A stretch of 64,000 bases of DNA from Rhyacophila brunnea. Its lineage: Eukaryota; Arthropoda; Insecta; Trichoptera; Rhyacophilidae. The notes beneath the pieces were generated by a model. It was given only the letters and a program-made list of their open reading frames with translations, was not told the DNA's origin and made no database searches. The stretch spans positions 62,001-126,000 of the forward strand of contig JAGYXB010001339.1 in assembly GCA_022495005.1 (NCBI GenBank), written 5' to 3'. Positions 21,203-33,200 of this stretch are shown here, one piece after another; positions within the stretch are counted from its first letter, which is position 1; each line of letters begins with the position of its first letter. The position numbers were made by a program, and so were the translations under genes.

Positions 21203-23742
21203 TTATATAGGTACAATTAAGACAATAATATAAGATATAAAAACGAGTCAGATATTTAGTCCGAGGCTCGGCGATACTGAGTGACTGAATGGAGTAACAG
21301 TTACACGGTCGAGATACAAGCAGAGTGAGATATTCATTCAATCATGTTAGCTTATTTATTGAACGCCTCATGATGAATAATGCTTAAACTGAGTATCCCA
21401 TGCCTTCGGTGAGAAATGCATTTTAACATAAAAAATATTGCTAAGGTAAAAGTTCTTATTTGCTAATTGGTAACTAGATTCGTGTGAAATTTGTATGCTA
21501 AAATGTATTTACTAAATAATTTTTTTTTCACCATCAGTATTTGTCACTGAGTAGGCACTAACCAATCCTGCAGACGACCTATGAAAAAATGTATATATAA
21601 TACATATATAATGTAAAATAATTAAATAATGTTTCCGCAATCCATTCGTATGTCACGGATTTTATTGACAATGCTTGTTCTCACAGGACTCATTGATTGC
21701 CACACAACTCTCAATAATGAAAGGCGAAACAACCTGGGTTGACAAACTTGATTCTTTATGGAATGGTACAAAACTCTGTCAATTAAATTTTAAATTTAAT
21801 TTCCATTAGTATGTGCTTGTAATAGATTCGTGTATAATTTATCCTCTGGATAGCAGTTTCTCCCAATGGAGGTAAAATAGCAGATGTACGATAATGCTGT
21901 ATTAGTTTGCTAACACATCGGAACTGACACCTGTGATAACATATTAACATGAATGTAGCATAGTAAAAATAATAACCGCTTCGTATCCTGTACTCAGTTT
22001 TTATTTTTAAATCACAATATCTTACAATTAGTGGGTAAATCAGGTAGTTGACAATTTTCATAGTTATTCAGTATTAGCAGTAGTATGTCATCTTAGTCAA
22101 TCAAATATGTTTGGATATTTGCTTTAATAATAGAATTCTGCACTTATTATTTCTCCAATGATCGACAATATACAATTAATAATTATAATTACAGTTTGGT
22201 TTGATCCTGGCTTCAATGAGTTATTCGAAAATAAATTTAATAATCTGTGCTTACTACATATTGCCTAAAACAAAATAAAATATAACAATACATCACCAGA
22301 ACATTTAATTATTGTACAAGTTAATTATCTCAAACTTCTTATATAAAAATATAGAATGGGTTCCTAATTCACACTCTATTTTGATATACAGGCGGATATA
22401 AATCATCATAGTGATTAACATCAATGTATATTTATGTGTACACTACGACTGAAATATAATACAGTACACATACTGATATCCTCTGTGTTTTCTTAGTAAT
22501 CACCATAAAGATTATATTCGAGAAGTGAGGTCTTGAAAGAGTCCCCACTTCGGGAATGTAGTGAGGTTCAAACACATCCTGGAATTCTGCACCTTGAATG
22601 CTATTCCTCAACGAGTTTCAGCTACACAAGGTCTAAACCGGATTCTAATGCAAGGATTGACTTGTTTTGTAAATTAGTTTCTGTTATCAATCTTACTAAT
22701 TGTTATTATTAAATATAATTATATAAATTATATTGTATTGTATTAGAAAATAATCCAGTAGCTTCATCTGGTTTATTATAGTTGTTTTAGTGGTATTGTG
22801 CACGTAATTCATCTGTGGTCATTCTGTATTACCTATTGGCATGTCATTATAACAATATTTGTTGAAAAAATATTCTTATCATTACCTCAAGTAGATAGTA
22901 TTTTGAATACATAAATTAAGTTCGTTAGGTTTTGCAAATTTGAAACTCATTTGTTTAATATAAATACACATTCTTTATTGTATTATTACATAACATAATT
23001 TAATTATAAATGAAATATGTAGGTGGAAAAATCACCAAAATATTACTAACTATTTACAATAAATGAAAACCTGACACTGACTGCTCGATGAAAGTGTTTG
23101 TACTGGCAGCTGTTTCTTGAAGAATAGTTTTTAGTTTATTCCAGAACTGGTCAAGTCGATTCAAGTTTCCAGTGAAAATGCTTGTCTACTTCAGTTGAAA
23201 CTGAAAAGTCCAGTTAGATTTTAATTAGTATTTTAAACATTACAAAATATAACATAGTAAATTCTATTTTGGTTATTGACATATACACGACAAACCCTTT
23301 CATTAAAAGTATCAAAAATAGACACAGTAGAATGGGTCAAAAACATGAACTCAAGTTTGCAATATTTTGAAATATATTATGACCACATTCATTTCTTTAC
23401 CTAAATAATGAAATTTGTATGACCACTTGGATGCCTATGGGCAGGGGTCTTTTACTTTTTAAATGCTTTTTCCATTAGTAAGCCATTGACATATTATATT
23501 TTATATCTTATCTATATAATAATACGCTATCATATTCTGTCAAATATATAAAAAAATCATAATATCAATTTATAAAAGGGACCATGTATAATGATTAAAA
23601 TACCGAATGTAGGTTTGGGTAGACAGTAGAAGTATTACGAAATACTATTGAAGTATTATTGCCAGTATAGAATGTACACCCATTATGGCCGAGCAGCTTA
23701 TAACACAACAGCAGTTCAAACACGCGCGTTAACATCATTTTA
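21203..23742. other. Non-coding, no feature recognised
   Basis: AT-rich intergenic DNA. A 92-codon minus-strand frame at 21783-22061 has no recognised domain; part of it follows an acceptor-like TTATCACAG, but no gene can be built. No bounded element was found. Confidence 0.45.
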
Positions 23743-24390
23743 CTCCCTACTTCAATTATAGTTTGTCAATTTATGGCTACGGCCGTATGTTGTAGCTTAA
23801 GCACTGGGGAATGCCAAAAGAAATGACGTATTTCAAAAAAACACTACATTATTCTTAGGCCAATAATTATTATAAAGCAATCATTATTCGTAGGATGTTT
23901 ATCACACTTGAATGGTCAAAGACATAGCTTATAATTAGTATCTTTAGAATTATCTTCAAATGTGTTAATCTTGCCCATTTTTTGAATAATAAAATGCCTA
24001 ATTCTTGTCAAATTTGGGATCACAGAGATTATCAATATAATTTTTTATCGTAAATATTTCACTAAAATAATGTCGATATAAATTATACTGATGGTTTTAT
24101 AAATGCGTTTAAAAATTAATAAATTAAAAAATCTTACCACCACTGCACATTTATGTACTTAAATATGACTATATTCTAAAACATTAGAGCGAGAGGTTTA
24201 AAAGAATACTATTTTATGTAATAAAAATACTTTATGCAGTCATCAAATGTTTAAAATAAATATAAAGGATAATAAGGCTTCAAGATTATAAAAATAGATT
24301 ATCTACAACGTTTAAGGTATGTCCAGGATCATGCTTTGAAAATAGAACAAAAGCTCCATTTTGACCTGCGCTGAGCATGTCCCCCCTTAA
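23743..24390 (-). repeat. Unclassified ~650-bp repeat family, copy 1 (full, inverted)
   Basis: On the minus strand it begins TTAAGGGGGGACATGCTCAG and ends near TTGAAGTAGGGAG. Shared landmarks with other copies are AACGTTGTAGATAATC, ATTTTAAACATTTGATGACT, CCTCTCGCTCTAATGTTTT and GGCATTCCCCAGTGC. Other copies: 31474-31627 (partial), 49060-49705 (near-complete) and 52614-53006 (partial). I see no terminal inverted repeats, no coding frame and no pol III boxes. Confidence 0.8.
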
Positions 24391-24796
24391 TATACCAACA
24401 GTTTATTTTTCATACATTTTTAAACATTCAAAAATCTGTTTAGTCTATATGGGTGGCATAGTTAAGAGAGTGCGTGTTTCTGAAACCGTGGGTACGGGTT
24501 TGGTCCCGTGTAGTTATTAACCACCATAACATAAGGTTATTGTTATTATAATACTTTGGATAACTAATATCTTGCAATACACTGGCAATACTCAAATAGC
24601 AATTAGCCCCACTACCCAAGTTGTAGTTATCGATGGTAAAATTAAATGCTGTTTTTTCAAGTTGTGCTTGCTGGCGCTAATGTAGATATACTAACCATTC
24701 CTCATAAGAAAAAGTCTATTAATCATAAGTCCGATATACTCTGTTTAGGAGGGAAAATGGTGACTTTTGTTTGAATTGAAACGGTATAATTTTTTG
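24391..24796. other. Non-coding, tRNA-like fragment at most
   Basis: Contains GGTACGGGTTTGGTCCCGTG near 24491, a weak B-box-like sequence, in a TGGGTGGCATAGTTAAGAG context that resembles a tRNA 5' half. It is too degraded for a call. No coding frame. Confidence 0.3.
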
Positions 24797-24926
24797 TGAC
24801 AGCGCCATCGAAGGCATAGCGTGATACTTATCTACATGGTAAGTCATGGGTCTCGGGTTTGGTAAATTCACATATTGTTTTTGCATTGACCTATTTAGGT
24901 TGAGTAAGTGGCTAACATCCATATTT
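24797..24926 (+). repeat. tRNA-derived SINE, copy 5
   Basis: Matches the body of the SINE seen at 30741-30927 in opposite orientation: reading the minus strand gives ATGGATGTTAGCCACTTACT, AACAATATGTGAATTTACC and a degenerate B box. Its tRNA head points so that the transcription sense is +. It is truncated and diverged. Confidence 0.6.
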
Positions 24927-24989
24927 TCTTGAAAACAAAAACAAGAAAATGTTACCCATATTAAAATATTGTAAGGCGGCCCCGGCCCT

Positions 24990-26615
24990 GTGGGTCTATT
25001 CTATACTTATTGACCGCTAAAGTGATAAATATTATCACACTTATGGTAGATTTGTATCAAAGTATTAGCACTTAATGCTAACTAACTTAACTAAGCTTAA
25101 ACTAACAATAAATGCAAAGAGATTAGACTGTGGAGAGTGAACATATCGTCATTTTCGTACGAACACGTACGAAGCAATACGAAACAGAAAAAAAAGTCTG
25201 TTGGCATTACTGTACGCTGTTACTTCACTATCGTTTGCTTTTGTGTTGTAAAAAAACATGGCGGATATTGTTATTGTATTTTACAAAGATTTCAGATGTT
25301 ATTCGGCTAAAAAAGTGTTCTTAATGGAAGAATACAAAGGAGTAACAGCATTTCGGAACAATATATGCATATTATTAATTATACATTGATAGTTTTTCCT
25401 AAAACATCTGTTACAATAACAATTATGTCAAACGTCAAAATGTTTACTCTCCAATGTCATGTGCCAGGACATAAGATTTGTTTTTCAAAGTAAAAAATAT
25501 TAGTACTTACTAGTTAATGACATTCATTATTTAAATAAGTTTATAATAGTTTTCAGAGTTAAATATATTTTGCCCTGCACCAAAGTGGAGGCATTCGTAT
25601 GCATCCAAAATTTAATTTAGAATATTTAAATAATAAACTTTTAAACTATTTTGTTAATAGCAACTGTATTTTTAGAGAATTAGATAATCACATGTATGAT
25701 ACTTCGCCATTGACCAACCACTTCACAAATTTAATGAAACTAGTTTCAAAAAAATATTTAGAAATAAGATATCATCATTTAGCAAAAAATGCAGAGAACC
25801 AATCAACCATATTACACAATATTTTAATAGATTAATTATACTTAGGAATCAATAGCTTTTCAAAATATTATTTTCTCAACGCTGACTTTCATACATTATA
25901 TTTCAAATAAAAACATTTTCGTTTTAAATAATCGATTTTTTTGTATGAATCCATATTATATATGCAGGGCTTCTCTGATAATAATATGTTAAATAGATAA
26001 AATATTGTAATTAACTATATAACAAATTTTCAACATACCTACCTATATTTTGTGTCTAATAGGTTTATATAAACAAGTAATTTTATACACAATATGTCAA
26101 AAACGAACCCTAAACGAAGCTATTAACTGATTTGTGTTTAATTTTTCAAAACATTGTGTTTTTTGTGTTATTAAAAATAAAATACTTACTTCCATTTGCA
26201 ATATTCTTTCTTACCCTGAATCCTAATAAAGTTTTTATTGCGGGAACTTTTTATAATGAAAATACGTTTATCATAAATTGGTTGTAAGCTTGTGTTGATA
26301 AAAAAAAATACTCAGTGGGGCGTTTTTATGTCCGAGTATGGCCCATTTGCAGCAAAGTGTACCTAATTTCAGAGAAATAGAACTTTCTCTCACAAAACGA
26401 GTACACACTGACATTTGTGTGCTACCTCTGTGGGAGGAGTCCAATCTCTTTGAATAAATGCTATATTTTAACAGCAGTAAGAGAGGTGCATAAATAGCAT
26501 AGCATAAACATATTATTGTAATTGTTCCAATAAGTGCTAACACTTTGATACAAACCTACCCTAAGTTTGATAATATTTATCACTTAAGCGGTCGATAAGT
26601 ATAGAATAGACCCAC
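24990..26615 (+). mobile_element. P-like DNA transposon with ~100-bp inverted ends (1.6 kb)
   Basis: The left end GTGGGTCTATTCTATACTTA continues through GACCGCTAAAGTGATAAATA and GGTAGATTTGTATCAAAGTA. The right end carries the same sequence inverted up to 26615. A short palindromic relative with the same ends lies at 51539-51829. The interior has a small frame with a C-terminal motif like that of P/THAP9-type transposases. No clear target duplication is visible. The element is internally deleted. Confidence 0.65.
25599..25835 (+). pseudogene. Possible P-element-like transposase C-terminal fragment
   Basis: A 78-codon frame ends with LMKLVSKKYLEIRYHHLAKN, which resembles the closing KYxxIRxHHxAK segment of THAP-type P transposases in insects. 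It lies inside an element with long inverted ends. The rest of the protein, including the N-terminal THAP finger and catalytic residues, is not seen. The match is from memory of the family and is weak. Confidence 0.35.
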
Positions 26616-26749
26616 TGATCCAAGATCTACATCAGATTGTAGAGCCAATGAAAAAAACGGTTGTGGCTATTTGAAAACGTTAATTATTTCATTATAATGT
26701 CCCCCCAGAAATTAGCTTTAAATAATTTTAATGATAATTTACAATATGC

Positions 26750-27240
26750 TCATGAGTGATTCATGATAATAAAACGCAACCATTCTTTACCTTGTAAGGA
26801 TTGGTGTGCTACCGGAGTTTCTGGTGCGGGTTCTGGTTCTAAATTAAATAAACTCTTATTGGGAACCCCTTGAATAATTTGTGGTAATATTGTGCTTGTG
26901 GTAACTGGGGGTAGAGTTATTGGTGGGTCCACAATTATAGGCAGGTCTATATTTCTTTCAGTTATAATATGATCCATCAACCCGCCCACAGCTTGAAACA
27001 GTTTCGACTGAGATATCACCTGACTCTCTAAAGGAACTACGCTGACTATTGGGTTACCAATAGTTCCCAGTTGCCCATCTATCGGTGCTACGATGTCGTT
27101 CATAAGCGTGGGCACGATGAGTACGGGCGGTGACACCCCTATCGGTTTTTTCTTTGAACATTCTCCAAGGAAACGGGCGTGCAACTTGTCCATAATCAGA
27201 ACTAGATCAGGAAAGTGTTCGTCGCATAAAACTGGATTAT
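26750..27240 (-). CDS. LRR gene exon 7 (cap and proline-rich tail, provisional stop)
   Basis: Acceptor TTTGTTTTTAG at the 27240 side completes the split D codon and opens NPVLCDEHFPDLVLIMDKL. The frame runs to TGA at 26750-26752. A strong donor-like CAAG|GTAAAG lies at 26791/26790, so the mRNA may instead splice out after HQSLQ to a further exon that I could not find. The C-terminal dozen residues are therefore uncertain. Confidence 0.75.
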
Positions 27241-30200
27241 CTAAAAACAAAAAACAATTATTACCACACAGATATAATATATGATTATACAATAATAATT
27301 TTATTATGATAATAAAATATAAATTATCAGGCATGTTGTAATATAATATGGAATTGCATTTAAAGTGATCGCAATTGTAAAAATCAGCAAAAGATCGCAA
27401 TAATATGCAGATGTTGACATAATATTACTTATGCTATAAAATATTAATGATTTCATAATGCAACTATGATAAGCACAACATAAATTTGTAATAAATGTAA
27501 TATATCGTAGTTATTTGATTAATTATTGATTTTGGAATAGAATAACTCTCTCTTATGCGTCAATTACATTGTGCTACTTTACGAGCTGTTTGTTGGCGAA
27601 TTTAAAAGCGGGCGATTCAGCTATTTCTTCCATTCTCTCCATTCGCTGAGAAGCCAACAAGCTAGCGACTATTTTGACAGAACGTAGTTCGTTTTTTACC
27701 GGGAGGTCTCTACTGCGCAGTAGGCCCACACGCCGGCGTGTAGCGTGTAAAGTCGACCGGCTTTCAACTTTTCTCGGTAGATTGTTTACAATCTGCTTGT
27801 TAGCTTGTTCGATGATGACACTGGGCGACTTTACAGGCAGATTGTAAATTCGCCAACAAGCAGCTCGTAAAGTAGCTCAATGTCATTGACGCATTAACGA
27901 AAAAAAAACAAATTGGCACGTTAGGGAAATCCAACATTTAGTCTGGTCTCAATTTAGACTAGCATCTCTGGTCGGGGGAACATTATAGGCACACTAAATA
28001 TATTGAATCATCTTCTAGATGAAGTCTTTCCTATAAAAAAATCTCTGCAGGAACTTTTATTTTGACGTATGTGTCATTTTTGTATGCAGAAAACAAAGTA
28101 ATGATCTGTTTTATTTTACACTTAATTCGATTGTAAATATTCATTTAGAAAGGTAGATTTATCATAGATATAGTTTTTTAAATTCGCATTATTGCAGTAA
28201 TTATTTAATTAGCAGTATGGCTTGAATCTATAAACAATTCCAATTCATAGATTTAATAAACCGAATAAACTTAATGTCATTTTAAATACAGCAACGCGCA
28301 AGCGTCTTCAGAATATAATACATATTATTATTAAAATTATTTAAAGACAATGTTTGCAATAGGAAAACTATTTATATAACGTCTTAAACCATAACATTAT
28401 ATTATTATGTTTGCTAATAAACTATTGTAAAACAGTGCATAGCTATCGCCATTGAGTGTGCATTTTTTGGTGGTGATAAATTATGCAAACAATCATACTA
28501 TTACAATATATTATACTAACCAGTGGCGCGTGGTCCATGGATGCTGAGGATACGGCGAATTCCAAAATTATTCCAAGATATTCATATAATCTTATATTAT
28601 ATAATTTCACATTTTATTTTGCGAAAATCGCTGAAACTATTTCAGTCTTTAATGGCTTGAATAAAGGATCTGGATCCCAAGATGAGTGCAAAAATAAAGT
28701 TTATTACAACAAACAAATGTTTAAGCAAGCGAGCAAGGTCAAGATAGTACCCCTAGATTAAGGCTGTTGTCCCAATAAGCAACTAGTATTTAATATACAT
28801 AATAAGTATTTTAAATAGATATGCAGGTACTATTCTCGTAATATATTCTAATAGATAAAACCACGTATTTTGAATAACATCTCCCATCTCAGGAGTTACC
28901 GCACGCCACTGATTATTTCTCACATAATCGCAGGTTAATCAATGTCCAATATGAGCATATAAATCACATCTTAATCCTCTCGACATTAATTTTATTGGAT
29001 ATCCACTTATTTATTATATTTGTTTCCCCATATGAAAGAACGTCGTGTCGCATTATCATTTATTACTAACCTAACCAATAGTTTTTAGTCAAATAAAATC
29101 ACGGCAATTAATTAAAAACACAATTAAAGTGAATTTAAAAATTAAATTTTAATAATAAATATAATATAAAATTAGATAAAAGCCCGATGACTATTAATAC
29201 TTTTGAAATTGTAATTAATGCATGAACTGAGTAGGCATATTAGGGCAACGAATGTCATGGTTTATGTGATGATTATTAATGTGCTGTTGAATATGAAGTT
29301 TAATGAATACAGTAACTATGTAAAATCGTCATACATGTAGCACCAGATAAGCAATAAATGGGGGATTCTTTGTTTTTGTTTTGATTTTACGTACACTTAC
29401 CATTAAGGTATACTTTCAACGTTCCCTTAACTCCATGTACCAAGCACTTTGTCTTTGTTACCAAATCGAAATTGATGGATGCAATTTGATTGTAGGATAA
29501 ATCAGCCCAGCACAAAATTGGCAACCCGTGGAAATCTTTATCAAGAAGGGTTAAATTGTTATTGGAAGCCAAAAGTTCTTCCAGTGCTGGCAGATACGTC
29601 TGAAAATAAATAAACAAATTCAATTAAATTTTCACTTGAAACCACATTCGTTGTTCAATAAAAATCATTGTGATTTTCTTCTTTAGTTTCGTTTAGTTAC
29701 AGAGTTAGTTCAATGTGTATTACCTACACCTGGTAAATGATGATAATTTATTCATGCGGGAAATTCGAATAGCAGTATTAAAAGTTATTATGAAGTGGAT
29801 CTAAAGCGTCGATGACATTCGATGTCTGGTGAAAAATACCACGTCCTACGACTTATGACAGGGGAGAATTTTAGGAAGCCATGGCTAAAGAATCTTAGGA
29901 CATTAGAGCACAGGCTCAAAGGTGGAGATGATTGACAATTTTGGTAAAAAATAATGAGATAATCACACAGCCTTCTTCCAAAGAGTCCAAAAAAAAAATA
30001 GATAACCAACAAAATCAATTATTTTATCACACACATTCAGGATAAATTCTCTTACCTTCGAAGTTTCTTCCAGAGTTTTGATTTTATTATGGGAGACATC
30101 AAGAACTTTTAATTCGTCCAATCCGATGAGGTCATCAGGGGATATAATTTCCATCAGATTATGGCTCATATTAAGCCTTAGAAGGCCATGTAACCCCATA

Positions 30201-33200
30201 AGAGCTCCACCGAGACTTTGCAGTCGATTATGCTCCAGGCGTAGTTCAAGTAGATGTGTTCCCAAATCCACAAGATTCTAAAAAAAGTAGGTAATTATAT
30301 TTCTAAATCTGAGATTATGTACAGGGAGGGTCTGCAATCTCAGAATCCTGATTTAGATTATTGAAAACAAAATTCCGAGATTAAAAATGGATATTATGAT
30401 TTACATATGAATTAAGCTACTTTTATTCGTAATGAAGAATATTGGTATCTAGTTTCTAAATAAATCGATGTATATAGTATTTTCTATATACAATTATTTA
30501 TATAACTTTGTATATATTCAAAATTATTACATCCACTATTTTATAGTTTACATTTCGGTAATCAACTTGTAATACATAATATTGCTTTTAATGTTCGTGT
30601 ATTATCCGGAATTCTGGGATCGGAAGAAAAACTAATTTTGATTGAAAATTCCATTTGTTTTCATAAATCTCGGAATCCCGGAATTAGGACCAGTATTGGA
30701 TAATAATATACTAATCCAAATATTTGTTTTTTTACGTGAAATGGATGTCAGCCACTTGCTCAACCTATTAGGTCCATACCCTGACTCACACACAAATTGA
30801 AAAACAATATGTATACTTGTCAGACCCAGGATTCGAACCTGAGACCCACGGCGTGATAGTCCAACGCTTAAGCCGAGCGGCCACCGTGGGTATAACAAAT
30901 ACAAACCTCTACTCTGTGGAGGCCCATATGATCGTATTAGGATCGGAGATGGTAAAAAATATATATATATATATATATATCAGGTAGCAATCAATAATAA
31001 TGTGACTTAATTGTGAAATTAATTGTCTTCGTTTGGCATTCGCGAGAAATATTGGTACCTGCAACACGATATACATTTAAAACAGTAGTGCATCTGTTAT
31101 ATTAATTGACTCTCTTGATACAAATCGTTTGCCCAGTTGAGTATCTCTTGAGTCCAGATTTACTTATTTGGTTTTTATTGGCCTTGTCTTATATATACAG
31201 TTGAGTTGCAATATTATGTATACGTTTCAAAGTTGTGATAGTTATTAATTCTATAGATATAATATATATCTAATAAAACGATGTTCAATAAAAGTGATAC
31301 TAAAAAAACGCAGAGGTGTCTACGGCGTAGCGTTTTTCGTAGACCCTGGTTCAAGATACAATCAAATTTTGTTATTTTTCCCTTAGATTTTACTATGAAC
31401 CGTCCAATATGGACACAGAAGATGCAGTGACTTAAGCGAAAATCGTGATATTTTCATAGAGACTAAATTATGCTTAAGGGCCAACAAGCGCCACGTAGGT
31501 CAAAATGGAGATTTTATGGTATTTTCAGAGCATAAGCCTAGACATTTCTTAAACGTTGTAGATAATCTATTTATATAATTTTGAAGCCTTATTATCCTTT
31601 ATATTTATTTTAAACATTTGATGACTGATATATTGAGTCGGCCTTGTAATCCGAATCTGACTATGGGAACAAGTTTTTTTTTAAAATTTTCGATATACTT
31701 ATGTTAAGGAATATAATATGTACTAACCTCTGTATGTCCACTCAGATGCGTGATTTTATTATGCGATAGGTCAACGACCCACAGCCTTTCGAGGCCCTTA
31801 ATTTCTTGAAGGGAAAACTCTGTAAGCTCGTTGTGAGTTAGGTTTAAATACCGCAGCAATGTGCATTTGGTGAGTGAACCGTTCAACGATTGCAGTTGAT
31901 TGTATCCCAAATCCAACAATGCCAATGAAGTTGTTTCTGCGAAGTCGTCATGAGCTAACTGGAAAAAGAACGAATAAAACAATTTTTGTTTCAAATATAG
32001 TCACTATGGGTATTAACTACAATTTAGAGATAAATCATTAGATTTTGTTAATTCGCAAATGGCAACTAGATATAATTTTTTTTTCTATAATCTTGTGATA
32101 GTTTAAATAGGTAGCAAAATATTATGAAAGTCTACCCCATTAATTAATTAACGCCGATAATACTATTATAAAATATACCTGAGACACCCTATAATATAGT
32201 ATACATCTCATATAACTATGTTATAATATAATGTATTATATACAGTTATATATCTATTATTTTACTAGCACCCTGCAATACTATAAATAAATAAATTAAA
32301 CATATCTAACGATGTACCTAATCTATTTTATCACATAGAGCAGTCCTTTAAAATTATTTTTCTTTCACAAGCACACTGTTGTCCTTTATTTTCGAATATG
32401 TAATAATTTTTCGCCGGAAAAACTATTGTTTTAATCATCGGAATAGTATAATTAAAAATAATGACATTAAGGATTGACACGAGAAAAAAATCGATTGGCT
32501 ACTCGGAAGGCCTAAAAAATCTCTAAAGTCTGACTCATCTGAATATTGAAATCTGAAAATGTTAATCATGCATGAAGAATAAAACGAATTATTGAGATTT
32601 GATGACAGAGCACTTAAAATTTGTCTGGTACTATGGTATTAGTTCGATACCCTAGTATACAGAAACAACTGAGAATTATATTGTAAAACACTAAAATATT
32701 TTAAATCAAATGGAAAACCTTGTTTTTAGAAGAAATTATGGATGCTTTTGGAATATGCTATTGGATGTGGAACCGCATCTCAGATTAAAATTAACAACCA
32801 GAGAACCAAATTATGATAAACTGTCAAAACATAAACATTTTCATCCTTCTCATTATTGATAATGAATGATATTTATTATATAACTTTTATTTATATTTTA
32901 TTATGAATGAATTTTATTTTCGTTTATTATTATTTTATTTATGTACTTACTACTGAAGGAAAAAAAATATTTTGATTGTTATTAGAGTATATGCATTTTT
33001 TGACGAGGGGTATTCAGTGCTACGAAAATTATAGAAGGGGGGGGGGGGTACACAGATGTCGAAAGTTTGGGAAACACTGCTACATTATTATTCAAGGCCG
33101 ACTATATTCAGGCCGTGGCACTGAATTGCGAATTACCAATTAAGTGCTAGTTATTGGGTATCTTCGAATGTAATATGGTAATCTGTTCGCTATAGATGAA

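Larger units (their letters stand above)
30278..31727 (-). other. LRR intron 4
   Basis: Contains SINE copy 1 (30741-30927), an AT microsatellite and a partial copy of the ~650-bp repeat (31474-31627). The pair CGGAATTCTGGGATC (30607) and AATCTCGGAATCCCGG (about 30665) suggests another small inverted-repeat element that I could not bound. Confidence 0.6.

Noticed and set aside
21783..22061. Last exon of the LRR gene
   Set aside because: An acceptor-like TTATCACAG exists, but the frame that would join from exon 7 stops after about ten codons, and nothing ties it to the gene.
26271..26543. 90-codon minus frame with a hydrophobic start
   Set aside because: It runs through the inverted end of the P-like element, and the hydrophobic stretch comes from the palindromic arm.
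27093..27284. 63-codon + frame
   Set aside because: It is antisense to LRR exon 7, which has the supported splice sites.
30078..30281. 67-codon + frame
   Set aside because: It is antisense to LRR exon 5.
30741..30890. Functional tRNA gene
   Set aside because: A and B boxes are present, but the acceptor stem and anticodon arm do not close; the same sequence is dispersed as a SINE.
33010..33080. hAT right end (GGGGGG ... GGGAAACACTGC)
   Set aside because: No left end or target duplication could be found, so it is not listed as an element.
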